A DNA stretch of 52,727 bases from JABFRJ01 sp033812735. Lineage in GTDB: Bacteria > Pseudomonadota > Alphaproteobacteria > Rhizobiales > Hyphomicrobiaceae. The notes under the pieces were generated by a model. It was not told the origin of the DNA. It did not search any database and was given only the letters and a program-made list of their open reading frames with translations. Positions 42,589 through 52,227 of the stretch are shown here, in pieces; the stretch's first letter is position 1, and each line of letters opens with the position of its first letter. A program made the translations under genes and the position numbers. The stretch covers positions 1-52,727 of the forward strand of contig JAPXTA010000016.1 in assembly GCA_033812735.1 (NCBI GenBank), in the 5' to 3' direction.

Positions 42589-42605
42589 GCATACGCTCCG
42601 TATGC
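42589..42605. promoter_or_regulatory. Inverted repeat in the galE/uxs divergent promoter region
   Basis: GCATACG-CTC-CGTATGC, a perfect seven-base inverted repeat with a three-base spacer, followed by a second partial palindrome GTATAC (42614-42619). It lies between two divergent starts in notably AT-rich DNA, a good position for a regulator binding site. The regulator is unknown. Confidence 0.45.
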
Positions 42606-42623
42606 GTATCAATGTATACACTA

Positions 42624-42653
42624 TTGACAGTGCGCCTAACAATGCCGTAGATT
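42624..42653 (+). promoter_or_regulatory. Probable promoter of the polysaccharide operon
   Basis: A consensus TTGACA (42624-42629), an 18-base spacer and TAGATT (42648-42653), about 80 bases before the decarboxylase start. The inverted repeat at 42589-42605 lies directly upstream. Confidence 0.45.
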
Positions 42654-42731
42654 TTCTTTACGTTTCATTAAGTTGTCCAGCTGTTCGCAGATGTCATCTT
42701 AAAGTTGAAGCAAGCTCGTGTGGTGCTTCGT

Positions 42732-43787
<1,056 letters not shown>

Positions 43788-43794
43788 CGTGGCC

Positions 43795-45630
43795 ATGGCA
43801 GGCCCGATTGCATCGCCGTCCACCGACAGTGCAGCTGCTCCTGCAGCAGCACCGGTGGAAACGTATCTATTCACCCGGCGGCAAGCTGTGGCGCAGGGGA
43901 TCTGGGTCGCGGCTTGGCTGGCGGTGCTGGTCACTTTCTGGGTTTGGTGGCTTGGCTCAGTCGAAGGCAAATCGGCGGCGCGCTTCTGGCTCAACACCAT
44001 CGCTGTGGCATGGGTGACGTTCCTGCCGCTCTACTTCTTCTCGTTCGTCGTGCGCGCCCGCGAGATGCGTGGCCCGGTCCTCCTGCCCGCAGGGTCGCGC
44101 GTCGCCATGGTGGTGACCAAGGCGCCGTCCGAGCCCTGGCCGGTCGTGCGCCGGACCATCGAGGCAATGCTGGCACAGGACTATCCTCACGATACATGGC
44201 TTGCGGACGAGGATCCGGCCGAGGAGACGAAGCGCTGGTGTGCAGCCCAGGGCGTACAGATTTCCACGCGCAAAGGTGTGACCGACTACCATCGGCCGGA
44301 TTGGCCGCGCCGTACGCGCTGCAAGGAAGGCAACCTCGCCTATTTCTATGATCACTACGGCTACGACCGCTACGACTTCGTCGTGCAGATGGACGCCGAT
44401 CACGTGCCGCAGCCGGGATATCTGCGAGAGATGCTGAAGCCGTTCGCCGATCCGGCGGTCGGCTATGTCTCGGCACCGAGCATCTGTGACGGCAACGCCT
44501 CGTCCAGTTGGGCAGCGCGCGGGCGGCTCTATGTCGAAGGCACATTTCACGGGCTGCTGCAGGCCGGCTATTCGGCCGGCTGGACGCCGATGTGCATCGG
44601 CTCGCACTATGGCGTGCGAACGGCGGCATTGAAGGAGATCGGCGGCCTCGGGCCCGAGTTGGCCGAAGATCATTCGACAACGCTGCTGTTCAATGCCCAC
44701 GGCTGGCGCGGCATGCATGCATTCAGGGCGATCGCGAGCGGCGATGGTCCGGCGACATTCGCGGACATGGTGGTGCAGGAATTCCAGTGGTCACGCAGTC
44801 TGATGACCATCCTCCTCACATACACGCCGCGCTACTGGTCGCGTCTCAACGGGTGGCAGCGCTTCCAATTCGCGTTCTCGCAGCTCTGGTACCCGCTTCT
44901 CGGCACCATCATGCTCGGCATCTACATCATGCCGATCTACGCCCTGTGGAGCGGCTCGGCCTACGTCGAGGTCCCTCTTATCGATTTCTATCTGCACATC
45001 ATGTGGCTCGGGCTGATCGGCTCGATTCTCGCCGTGATGTGGAAGCGCAGCGGTCTGCTGCGCCCGGCCGACGCCAAACTGATCAGCTGGGAAGGAACGC
45101 TTTTCATTCTATCCCGCTGGCCTTGGGTCCTGTGGGGCGTCGTCTCCGCGATCAAAGACCGGGTCACCGGTAAGATCTCGGACTTCCGGGTGACGCCGAA
45201 GGGCGAGAAGTCGGCCGGGCTTTTGCCGTTCAAAGCCATCGCTCCCTATGTGGCGCTGTCGGTCGCGTCGTCGGCGTCCGCGCTCTTGATCAGGTCGCCC
45301 GGCGAGGCCGCCGGGTTCTATCTCTTCTGCATTCTGCAGGGCCTCTTTTATGCGATCCTCGCAGCGTCCGCCTGGTTCATGCACGCGCGCGAGAATGGCA
45401 TTGAGCTGATGCGGTTCGACGCGGTGCCGGCGCGGGCTTTGAGCGCGGCGGTGGTCGTCCTCGTGCTCGCGCCGCTCGGAGCGCTTGCCGTGCGATACGA
45501 TCGCGCCATCGAGGGCGTTCTATGGGGCACCGAGCGCTACAACCTCACCGAAGTTCGCCATGCCATATCCGGCGCCGGCAGTGACGGCCGCGCCGTACGA
45601 ACAATACGGCTACGTCTGCCCTGGTCCTGA
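43795..45630 (+). CDS. Membrane glycosyltransferase family 2 (cellulose synthase-like)
   Basis: A 611-residue inner-membrane enzyme predicted to polymerise or transfer sugar from a nucleotide donor. Two membrane helices (about 36-55 and 68-86) precede the cytosolic GT-A domain. The first donor site is in TWLADEDPAEETKRW, the DxD is D200-A-D202 in VQMDADHVPQPGY, and the catalytic Asp is in LAEDHSTTL (291-293). The acceptor-site motif appears as QEFQW (328-332), where processive synthases have Q(Q/R)xRW, so the Arg is replaced by Gln. Five or more helices follow. There is no PilZ domain. It lies between UDP-xylose synthase and a secreted GH26-like glycanase, which together suggest a surface polysaccharide with xylose or another UDP-sugar. 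GGAG ten bases before the ATG favours 43795 over the GTG at 43789. Confidence 0.88.
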   Translation: MAGPIASPSTDSAAAPAAAPVETYLFTRRQAVAQGIWVAAWLAVLVTFWVWWLGSVEGKSAARFWLNTIAVAWVTFLPLYFFSFVVRAREMRGPVLLPAGSRVAMVVTKAPSEPWPVVRRTIEAMLAQDYPHDTWLADEDPAEETKRWCAAQGVQISTRKGVTDYHRPDWPRRTRCKEGNLAYFYDHYGYDRYDFVVQMDADHVPQPGYLREMLKPFADPAVGYVSAPSICDGNASSSWAARGRLYVEGTFHGLLQAGYSAGWTPMCIGSHYGVRTAALKEIGGLGPELAEDHSTTLLFNAHGWRGMHAFRAIASGDGPATFADMVVQEFQWSRSLMTILLTYTPRYWSRLNGWQRFQFAFSQLWYPLLGTIMLGIYIMPIYALWSGSAYVEVPLIDFYLHIMWLGLIGSILAVMWKRSGLLRPADAKLISWEGTLFILSRWPWVLWGVVSAIKDRVTGKISDFRVTPKGEKSAGLLPFKAIAPYVALSVASSASALLIRSPGEAAGFYLFCILQGLFYAILAASAWFMHARENGIELMRFDAVPARALSAAVVVLVLAPLGALAVRYDRAIEGVLWGTERYNLTEVRHAISGAGSDGRAVRTIRLRLPWS

Positions 45631-45683
45631 CAAGGCATGAAACCGCGACGGCATATGGGATTTTCGCTCCTGAGGAGTTGATC

Positions 45684-46613
45684 ATGAAAAATGATGCATC
45701 GAATTGGATCATGAGCGGCGTTGCCGCGGCTATCGTCACCGCGACCGGTGCAGTCGCCGGCGAGGGCCTCGACCAACGAGCGCTCGAAGCGTTGAGCGGA
45801 CTGGCACGCGAGGGTGTCGTCGTCGGCGCTTACGATCCGCACGGCATGCTCGATAAGACGTCGGGACTGACGGCTGAGCACGTCTATCTGCCGTGGCGCG
45901 ACGTCGATCTGTCATCCCTCACCCAGGCGGCGAAATATGCACGCCAGCGCGACCGTAGTCTCATCGTCACGGTGGAACCGTGGACCTGGAGCTTCCGGCG
46001 CAAGGCGGAAGGGGCCGAGCTCCACAAGACGATCGTCGGTGGTCAAAGCGACGCGTGGATCGGGTCCGTCTGCAAAACCTTTGCGACGCTGCCGAACACG
46101 GTGATGGTGCGCTTTGGGCAGGAGATGGATCTCAAGAATGACCGCTACCCCTGGTCGAATTGGAAGCCTGAAGAGTTCGTCTCAGCGTATCGTCACTTCG
46201 TTGACACCTGCCGCAGTCATGCGCCGACGGCCAAGTTCATGTGGTCGCCGCGGGGTGAGGCGAGCGCTGCCGCGTACTTTCCCGGAAAGTCGCATGTCGA
46301 TGCCATCGGCGTATCCGTCTTCAGCTACCAGAAATTCGATGAAGGCGAGTTCGGCCGCTGGCGCAAGCCAAGCGAAATCATCGCGGCCGCATACAAGGAC
46401 CTGACGCCGTTCGAGATTGACATCTGGGCGGCCGAGCTCGGGTGCGACGGCGACGAGAAGTACCGTGCCGAATGCTACCGCGATCTCCTCAAGCTCAAGC
46501 AGACCTATCCCAAGCTCAAAGGCGTTCTGCTCTTCAACGAACTCGAACCGCATGCTTGGCCGAAGGGTTATGGCCGCCCCGACTGGCGGATCGGCCCGGC
46601 CCGCGTCAACTGA
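45684..46613 (+). CDS. Secreted glycoside hydrolase, GH26-like
   Basis: A 309-residue exported protein with a signal peptide (about 1-27, ending GAVAGEGL) and a (beta/alpha)8-type sequence. MVRFGQEMDL (141-150) offers the GH26 acid/base Glu (E147). IWAAELGCDG offers the nucleophile (E251 in AELG). The VEPWTWSF and FMWSPRGEASA strands also fit beta-mannanase-type GH26 proteins. GAGGAG lies six bases before the ATG at 45684. It follows the GT2 gene directly, the common pairing of a polysaccharide synthase with its own endo-glycanase, so trimming or release of the polymer is the likely role. The bond cut is not known. Confidence 0.8.
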   Translation: MKNDASNWIMSGVAAAIVTATGAVAGEGLDQRALEALSGLAREGVVVGAYDPHGMLDKTSGLTAEHVYLPWRDVDLSSLTQAAKYARQRDRSLIVTVEPWTWSFRRKAEGAELHKTIVGGQSDAWIGSVCKTFATLPNTVMVRFGQEMDLKNDRYPWSNWKPEEFVSAYRHFVDTCRSHAPTAKFMWSPRGEASAAAYFPGKSHVDAIGVSVFSYQKFDEGEFGRWRKPSEIIAAAYKDLTPFEIDIWAAELGCDGDEKYRAECYRDLLKLKQTYPKLKGVLLFNELEPHAWPKGYGRPDWRIGPARVN

Positions 46614-46675
46614 CGGCGCGGGTTTGAGGGGCAGTGATCTTGTCGAGTTGAATTGAGTCGTTTGGAGTCCTAGTC

Positions 46676-47152
46676 ATGAAGAGAATTTGGATCGCCTTGC
46701 TGGCCGTTCTTGCAATTGGTTTTATCAGCCCGACCGGCGCCCTCGCCAAAGCAAAGCCGCTGCCGATCGAGGCCTTGCAGAAGGTCTATGCCGGCAAGAC
46801 GTGGTTTTGGGCGGAAGGATCGGCCTACTTCGCACCGAACGGCAAGTTCTACGCCCATAGTGGCAAGGGCCCGACCGCCAACTACATGGAAGGCGGCTGG
46901 GGCGCCTACAAGAATGGCAAGATCTGCTTCTCCGGCACCTGGCGCTCGGCGGCTGGCAGCGGCTTCGACAGTTCCTGCTTCTTGCATCAGGGAGAAGGCA
47001 AGACGATCACGCAGCGGCGCAACCCGGTCGGCGATTGGTACGTCTTCAAGCACGCCAAGCCGAAGAAGGGTGAAGAATACTCGAAGCTCGTGAAGGGTGA
47101 CTGGGCATCGCCGCAGGTTCGCAAAACCAAACGCGCAATCGGCAAGGCCTGA
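46676..47152 (+). CDS. DUF995 family secreted protein, copy 1
   Basis: A 158-residue protein with a signal peptide (MKRIWIALLAVLAIGFISPT, cleaved near ALA-KAK). The DUF995 core has EALQKVYAGKTWFWAEGSAY, EGGWGAYKNGKICFSGTWRS, a Cys in SSCFLHQGE, and GDWYVFKHAK. DUF995 is known mainly from rhizobia and their relatives and has no assigned function; the repeated Trp/Tyr residues suggest a carbohydrate- or wall-facing surface, which is inference only. It lies 62 bases after the GH26-like gene and 66 before a paralogue, all on one strand. Confidence 0.85.
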   Translation: MKRIWIALLAVLAIGFISPTGALAKAKPLPIEALQKVYAGKTWFWAEGSAYFAPNGKFYAHSGKGPTANYMEGGWGAYKNGKICFSGTWRSAAGSGFDSSCFLHQGEGKTITQRRNPVGDWYVFKHAKPKKGEEYSKLVKGDWASPQVRKTKRAIGKA

Positions 47153-47218
47153 CCCGCAATCGCCGATGGTGCCACGGGCTCAGCCTTGGCATCCGGCGCT
47201 CGACCTATGGAGATGAGC

Positions 47219-47734
47219 ATGCTGTCGAACCGGCCGACACTTGCCGCACTGATGTTTGCGGCGATGCCCGCAAATGTGATGGCGCAAGAGGCGGCGAACC
47301 CGCCTGCGTCGATCAAGGTTTTGCAAGCCCTCTATAGTGGCAAGACCTGGCAATGGCAGGATGGCGCCGCCTACTTCCGTCCTGACGGCAGTTTCATCGC
47401 CTACGCCGGCAATGGCGAAAAGTCTTCTTTCGTGAAGGGCGGTTGGGGAGCTTACAAGGACGGGCGCCTTTGCTTCTGGGGCACATGGAATGCGGCGAGC
47501 GGCAACGCGCGCAAGCACACATGCTTCCGTCATGCCTCGAACGGCGACACGGTCTATCAGCAGAAGCCGAATGGCGAATGGTATGTCTTCAAGAATGCGA
47601 AGGCCGTAATGGCCGACGAGGCAAATAAGCTTGTCGCGGGAGACTTGGCGTCGTCTCAGGTCGCAGCACTTCAGAAGGCAGCGGCAGGGTCCGCGAAAAA
47701 GGCGTCCAAAGCCAAGATCGGCTCCAGCGGCTGA
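47219..47734 (+). CDS. DUF995 family secreted protein, copy 2
   Basis: A 171-residue paralogue of the preceding gene. It has a signal peptide (MLSNRPTLAALMFAAMPANV, cleaved near MAQ-EAA) and then the same core: LQALYSGKTWQWQDGAAYF, VKGGWGAYKDGRLCFWGTWN, HTCFRHASNGDT and GEWYVFKNAK. About half the core residues match copy 1 by eye, indicating an old tandem duplication. The frame opens further up, but GGAG (47209-47212) six bases before the third clustered ATG favours 47219. The C-terminal tail (AAAGSAKKASKAKIG) is Ala/Lys rich. Confidence 0.83.
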   Translation: MLSNRPTLAALMFAAMPANVMAQEAANPPASIKVLQALYSGKTWQWQDGAAYFRPDGSFIAYAGNGEKSSFVKGGWGAYKDGRLCFWGTWNAASGNARKHTCFRHASNGDTVYQQKPNGEWYVFKNAKAVMADEANKLVAGDLASSQVAALQKAAAGSAKKASKAKIGSSG

Positions 47735-47931
47735 GATCAAAAGAGATCGACACGACAGTCGAGTCGCCCGGGCGGAGTGGCGAGGTGCCACGCGGCGTCA
47801 CGCTGAGAGGCGTCTCATGCGACGAGCGTGTCGAGGGTCGCTAAGAAGCAAAAACTGAACGTTACCAGAGCTCGTCTTGGGGTATCGGTGATCGCGGCCG
47901 CGGCAAAGGCGGCGGCTGCGAGAGAGCGCAC

Positions 47932-48033
47932 TCACACCGGCAGCGGTAGCAATGCAATGGCGATTACGCAGGCGATGATGGCGGCCATAGCGACAAGCGG
48001 CCGGTCCGAAAAATGAGGCTTCGAGCGCATCAT
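47932..48033 (-). CDS. Possible tiny membrane protein
   Basis: A 33-codon frame starting MMRSKPHFSDRPLVAMAAII with one hydrophobic segment (VAMAAIIACVIAIALLPLPV). GAGAGATCTT precedes the ATG. The frame stays open upstream to 48174, but that part is polar and lacks a start signal. No family is known to me. It is divergent from another tiny membrane frame at 48176, with a nested palindrome between them. Confidence 0.35.
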   Translation of the reverse strand: MMRSKPHFSDRPLVAMAAIIACVIAIALLPLPV

Positions 48034-48130
48034 AAGATCTCTCGGATTGTTCGTCAGTGGCAGGACTGTTGTTCCGCTCTGCCACGACTCGGCCTCTTTG
48101 ACAGGGGCGAGTGACGAGTTGTTAACAGAA

Positions 48131-48163
48131 TCAGACGATGTCAGATCATCTGAAAACGTCTGA
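48131..48163. promoter_or_regulatory. Nested palindrome, probable operator or RNA hairpin
   Basis: Outer arms TCAGACG (48131-48137) and CGTCTGA (48157-48163) enclose a second perfect palindrome, TCAGAT-C-ATCTGA (48141-48153). All four half-sites share TCAGA/TCTGA. It lies between two divergent tiny membrane-protein frames and ends 12 bases before the start codon of the rightward one. Confidence 0.5.
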
Positions 48164-48175
48164 CGAGAACGCACG

Positions 48176-48256
48176 ATGCTCCAGTTCAGCTATGTCCCCA
48201 CCTTCGCAGCGTCGTTTCTGCTGCTCACCCTTGCTGAATGGGTCGCCGGTAAGTAG
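48176..48256 (+). CDS. Possible 26-residue membrane peptide
   Basis: ATG at 48176 opens a 26-codon frame, MLQFSYVPTFAASFLLLTLA then EWVAGK and TAG. It consists of one short hydrophobic helix with a polar C-terminus, similar in form to known single-pass small proteins. The ribosome binding site is weak (GACGAGAA). A nested palindrome lies directly upstream. Support is from composition and context only. Confidence 0.35.
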   Translation: MLQFSYVPTFAASFLLLTLAEWVAGK

Positions 48257-48520
48257 ACGGCGCGCCGAGACTTGAGTCACGGGCGACCGATCCATGGGCT
48301 ACCGCAACTGAGCTGACCCGTGGCTTTGACCACATCGGTCGTAACAGCCTCTCTACGAAGAGGTTAAACTCTATCAAAGATAGTGCAATACAAATAACAC
48401 AATCAAAAGTAACGAGACTTTATCGCTCGCGGTGCAAGATCGCTCGAGCGCGGCGAAACACAGTCGCCGCGGCCGACAACCACGACCCCGGCAAACCGGG
48501 GCACAACGAGCGCGCGTCCT

Positions 48521-50724
48521 ATGCAACGCTTCAGCAAGCCTTGGAACCCGACCCTCGTGTTCGGAGCGGCGCTCGTGGTGCTGATGTGGACGGCGGCTGA
48601 AATGAAAGCGCGCGGCGATATCGCACGCGCCGCCGCCGATACCCAGGCCGAGATCACGAACCTGAGCCTGCTGTTCCAGCAGGACGTGCTCAGGACGGCG
48701 AACAACATGGATCGCATCCTGAAGTTCCTGCGCCGTAGCTACGAACGCAACGGGTTTCGCGCGGATTGGCCCTCCCTCGTCCGCGAGGACTTCACGTTCA
48801 ATGCACAGGCGGCACAGATCGCGATCATGGACGCGCGCGGCATGATGATCACATCGAGCGCGATGCCATACCCAAAAACCCCGGTAGATCTCAGCGACCG
48901 CGAGCACTTCAAGGTTCACCGCGACAACCCCGCCGACGTGCTCAACGTCAGTAAACCGGTCGTCGGCCGCGCCTCCGGCAAGACGTCGGTACAATTCACC
49001 CGGCGCTACACGCAAGCGGACGGCTCGTTCGGCGGTGTCATCGTCATCTCACTCGATCCAAGCGAACTCGTCGCGACCTACGAAAGCCTCGACGTACAGC
49101 CGACCACGGGCTTCGCACTGGTCGCAGCCGATGACATCATCCGTGCAAGCTCGGGTGTCTATGCGGGCATGATTGGCCGCGGCTTCGCCCAGGGTGAGCG
49201 CCAGTCGGTGCTCACGTCCAAGGACAAGGACGTCACGCTCGTACGCGAGGCACACAAGGACGGCTGGCGGCTCGTCGCCTCGCGTGCGGTCGAAGGCACG
49301 CCGATGACGGTCATCGTCAGTGTCGGCGATCCGAGTGGCGACAGCTGGGAAACGCGGCGCCGCTACTACGGCTATGCCGTTCTCGGCACATTGATCGTGT
49401 TCCTGATCATCTGGAGATCGGCGCTGCGCGAGCGCCGGCACATGAGTCAGATTTTCGATCTCGCGCACAATGATCCGTTGACGAAACTGCCGAACCGCCG
49501 CTCGTTCCAAGTAACCGTCGACGAACTCGTCAAGAACCCGCTTTCGCCGCCATTCCTGCTGCATCTGATCGACCTCGACAACTTCAAGGCGGTCAATGAT
49601 ACGTTCGGCCACCCGGTTGGTGATCAATTGCTCTGTGCGGTCGCAGCGCGGCTCCGCGCTGTCGTGCGGCCGACCGACCACGTGTTCCGTCTCGCGGGCG
49701 ACGAATTCGCCGTGCTGCAAATGGGATCCGTGGCGCTCGACGGCGCGGAGATCGTCGCACAGCGCATATGCCGGACCATCGGCGAAGCGTTCGTCGTCTC
49801 CGGTCATCGGCTCCTCATAGGCGCAAGCGTCGGTATCGCGTCCGTTGGCGCCGAAACACCCGACCGCGTAGCGCTCCTGAAGGCGGCCGACGTAGCGCTG
49901 TATCTCGCAAAGAGCGAAGGCCGCGGCACCTATCGCATCTTCAATGCCGAACTCAACTCGGCGCTCGCGTTGCGCCATCAGCTCGAAGGCGAGTTGCACG
50001 AAGCCATCGAGACCGGGCAGCTCGAACTGCACTATCAACCGAAAGTGCGCCTCGACGAGGGGGCGCGCGTAACGGGATACGAAGCGCTCGTGCGCTGGCG
50101 GCACCCCGTGCGCGGCATGATCCCGCCAGCCGAATTCATCCCGCTGGCGGAAGAGACGGGACTGATCGTGCCGCTCGGCGAATGGGTTTTGAGACAGGCA
50201 TGCCGGGACCTCGCCGCAAGCAAGAGTAAAGCGACGGTCGCCGTGAACGTATCGGCGGTGCAATTCAAGCGCGGCACTGTGGTCGAGGCGGTTGTGCGCG
50301 CGATAGAAACGACTGGTGTGCGGCCGGAGCAACTCGAGATCGAGATCACCGAGTCGATGCTGATGCACAATCACGCGGTGACCCAGGAGCAGCTCATCGC
50401 TCTGCGCGCGCTCGGCATCCATATCGCCCTCGACGACTTCGGCACCGGCTATTCGTCGCTGAGTTATCTCGAACGCTACCCCATCGACAGCGTGAAGATC
50501 GATCGCTCGTTCGTCGCCAAGCTCGGCACCGCGCCGCGCGCTGCTGCGATCGTCCGGGCCATCGTCGCACTGGCGCGTGAGATGGAGATGGTGCCCGTCG
50601 CGGAAGGCGTCGAAACGGCGGATCAGGCGGACCTGTTGCTGGCGCTCGGCTGCCCGATGGCGCAGGGCTACCGCTTCGGCAAGCCGCAGCCGGCGTCTGC
50701 GGTGTGGCCGCAGGGTCAGCAACC
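48521..50724 (+). CDS. Membrane GGDEF-EAL protein (c-di-GMP turnover), 3' end lost in the assembly gap
   Basis: About 735 residues are visible. One membrane helix near 12-28, a periplasmic sensor region (about 30-275, Cache-like, with FTRRYTQADGSFGGVIVISL) and a second helix near 283-298. Then a GGDEF domain with the active-site loop RLAGDEFAVL (AGDEF at 392-396, first Gly changed to Ala) and DLDNFKAVNDTFGHPVGDQL. The EAL domain has YEALVRWRHP, ITESMLM, LDDFGTGYSSLSYL, VKIDRSF and VAEGVET, and is essentially complete (MAQGYRFGKPQPA). The coding sequence then enters 10 N; the stop codon is not seen and any frame read through the N is meaningless. It may make or degrade c-di-GMP; intact EAL catalytic residues favour a hydrolytic ability. 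Its closeness to the polysaccharide genes suggests control of them (inference). Confidence 0.9.
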
Positions 50725-50734
50725 NNNNNNNNNN
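50725..50734. other. Assembly gap (10 N)
   Basis: Ten consecutive N, a conventional scaffold gap of unknown true length. It cuts the 3' end of the GGDEF-EAL gene and begins three bases before the stop of the convergent permease gene. Adjacency across it is not certain. Confidence 0.98.
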
Positions 50735-50737
50735 ACA

Positions 50738-51469
50738 TCAGCGCAGGAGCAGCAACGCGCCGACGACCGCGAGTGTCAAAAGCACGAGGCGGCGAAACGC
50801 AGCAGCCGGTATGCGACTGCGCAGGCGATTGCCGATTTCGACGCCGGCGAGGGCAGGGACGAGCGCGGCGATCGAAAGTGCGAGTAGTGTCGGCGTCATG
50901 ATCCCGGCTTGGAGAAGGCCAACGGCCAGCACGGTCGAGGCGATCAACACGGCGAGATTGACGGCTTGAACCGTCGCTTGCGGCGTCAGATGCAGTGCCA
51001 TGATGTACGGGAAGAGCGGCATCACCTGCGCGCCGGTGAGGCCTGTGACCACGCCATTGAGAAAGCCGGCCGGCCACTGCAGGGGCAATTCGAGATGCGT
51101 GGGGATTGTCAGTGCGGGACGTGCGAGCGCGAGGGCGACGTAGCCGATGATGACGATCCCGAGAACTTGCACCGCCAGCGTCACCGGGACCCACAGCAGC
51201 AGCCAGACGCCGATGCCGATGCCCGGCAGCATCGACAGATACAACCATTTGAAGCGGTGCACGGTCTCCCTGAGATGCCCGACCGTCAGCGAGAGGCTGA
51301 TGTTGGTCGCAAGCGCCGGTGCGATGACGATGGCCATCGCCGGCTTCAATCCGACCGACATGACCAGGAACGGCAAGGCGCACGAGGCATAGCCGAGGCC
51401 CGTCGCGCCTTTGACGATACCGGCGACCACGAGGCCGACGGCCGCGAAGACAATCAGATGTCCGTCCAT
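50738..51469 (-). CDS. TauE/SafE family membrane permease
   Basis: A 243-residue integral membrane protein with about seven to eight hydrophobic helices in two related halves. It has the family patterns GLVVAGIVKGATGLGYASCA near the N-terminus and FLNGVVTGLTGAQVMPLFPYIMAL at the start of the second half. Members export sulfite, sulfoacetate, taurine-derived or other organic anions. The substrate here is unknown. The C-terminus ends in a helix (LLTLAVVGALLLLR) whose stop is only a few bases from the assembly gap. It starts just after the end of the next leftward gene (51472), two bases apart, so the two may form an operon. Confidence 0.88.
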   Translation of the reverse strand: MDGHLIVFAAVGLVVAGIVKGATGLGYASCALPFLVMSVGLKPAMAIVIAPALATNISLSLTVGHLRETVHRFKWLYLSMLPGIGIGVWLLLWVPVTLAVQVLGIVIIGYVALALARPALTIPTHLELPLQWPAGFLNGVVTGLTGAQVMPLFPYIMALHLTPQATVQAVNLAVLIASTVLAVGLLQAGIMTPTLLALSIAALVPALAGVEIGNRLRSRIPAAAFRRLVLLTLAVVGALLLLR

Positions 51470-51471
51470 CG

Positions 51472-52227
51472 TCAGCCGTCGATGAACCAGGGTTTCACCG
51501 CGAACCCCTTTCGCAGCGAGTACATGTAGAAGATCGGCAGCCCGTCAGGAAACATGACGCGGAAGTCGCTGTTGTTGAACGTGATGAAGATGGCGTGCGG
51601 ATAGGCCGCTTCGACGGCCCGCTTCTCGCTCATGTTCAACGCATAGTATTGGATGGCGCCGTAACGCGCCGAGCCTTCGCCGCGATACCATTTGCTCGCG
51701 CTCTGCGTGAGATGGTCGAGCACCGCTGGGTCGACGGCGCTGTCAGTGCCAGCAGCCTGCGTATCGGGATGAGCCTCGACCACCGCGCTCAGCCGGCGTG
51801 AAGTGAAGCCACGCGCGGCGGCGGCGGTCGCGATGTCGCCGAAGTAACTCTCGATGGCGCCGTCGCCGTGGCGGTTGAGCCGGGCGTGGGTATCGGTCAG
51901 CAAGAGGTTTATCGCGGCGCCCGCGGGATAGACGGCCTCGATCCGTGCCGCCATGCTCGCAAGATAATCGAGGCAGGCGTCATCGGGCCGGGCGAGTGCG
52001 CTGCGAGGACCCTTGCCCCAGTAGAGGACAAACGGAATCGGCTGACCGGCGATGGCCGCGCGTTCGACGACGCGCTCCAGGAGCTGAGGGTCGGAAGCCT
52101 GTTCGCGCTTGTACGCCCAGGTATTGAAGGCGGCGAGAACTTGTTTGATCGATGGGGAAGGATGCAGCGCTGGGGTGCGACGCGAAGGGGAGGCACGCGA
52201 AGGGGAGCGGGCGGCAGCAGAACTCAT
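51472..52227 (-). CDS. Conserved protein of unclear family (possible remote PvcA/Dit1 likeness)
   Basis: A 251-residue protein that I do not firmly recognise. After a basic Ser/Ala/Pro-rich leader it reads SIKQVLAAFNTWAYKREQAS, PIPFVLYWGKGPRSALARPD, DACLDYLASMAARIEAVYP and INLLLTDTHARLNRHGDG. It ends FITFNNSDFRVMFPDGLPIF then YMYSLRKGFAVKPWFIDG. The pattern of a D-x-x-C-LDYL helix, a YP-x-GA strand and an L-T/S-D-T/G loop recalls the layout of PvcA/Dit1 isocyanide synthases. The motifs are not the same and this may be chance. No signal peptide or membrane helix is seen. ATG at 52227 starts the plausible protein; the frame is open far upstream with antisense-like sequence. It is followed after two bases by the TauE/SafE permease. 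Confidence 0.7.
   Translation of the reverse strand: MSSAAARSPSRASPSRRTPALHPSPSIKQVLAAFNTWAYKREQASDPQLLERVVERAAIAGQPIPFVLYWGKGPRSALARPDDACLDYLASMAARIEAVYPAGAAINLLLTDTHARLNRHGDGAIESYFGDIATAAAARGFTSRRLSAVVEAHPDTQAAGTDSAVDPAVLDHLTQSASKWYRGEGSARYGAIQYYALNMSEKRAVEAAYPHAIFITFNNSDFRVMFPDGLPIFYMYSLRKGFAVKPWFIDG

Noticed and set aside
47828..48016. 62-codon rightward frame, Ala-rich
   Set aside because: Starts at GTG without a clear ribosome binding site and overlaps the opposite tiny membrane frame; Ala richness reflects GC bias.
49049..50722. 557-codon leftward frame opposite the GGDEF-EAL gene
   Set aside because: Antisense shadow; the sense strand has complete catalytic motifs.
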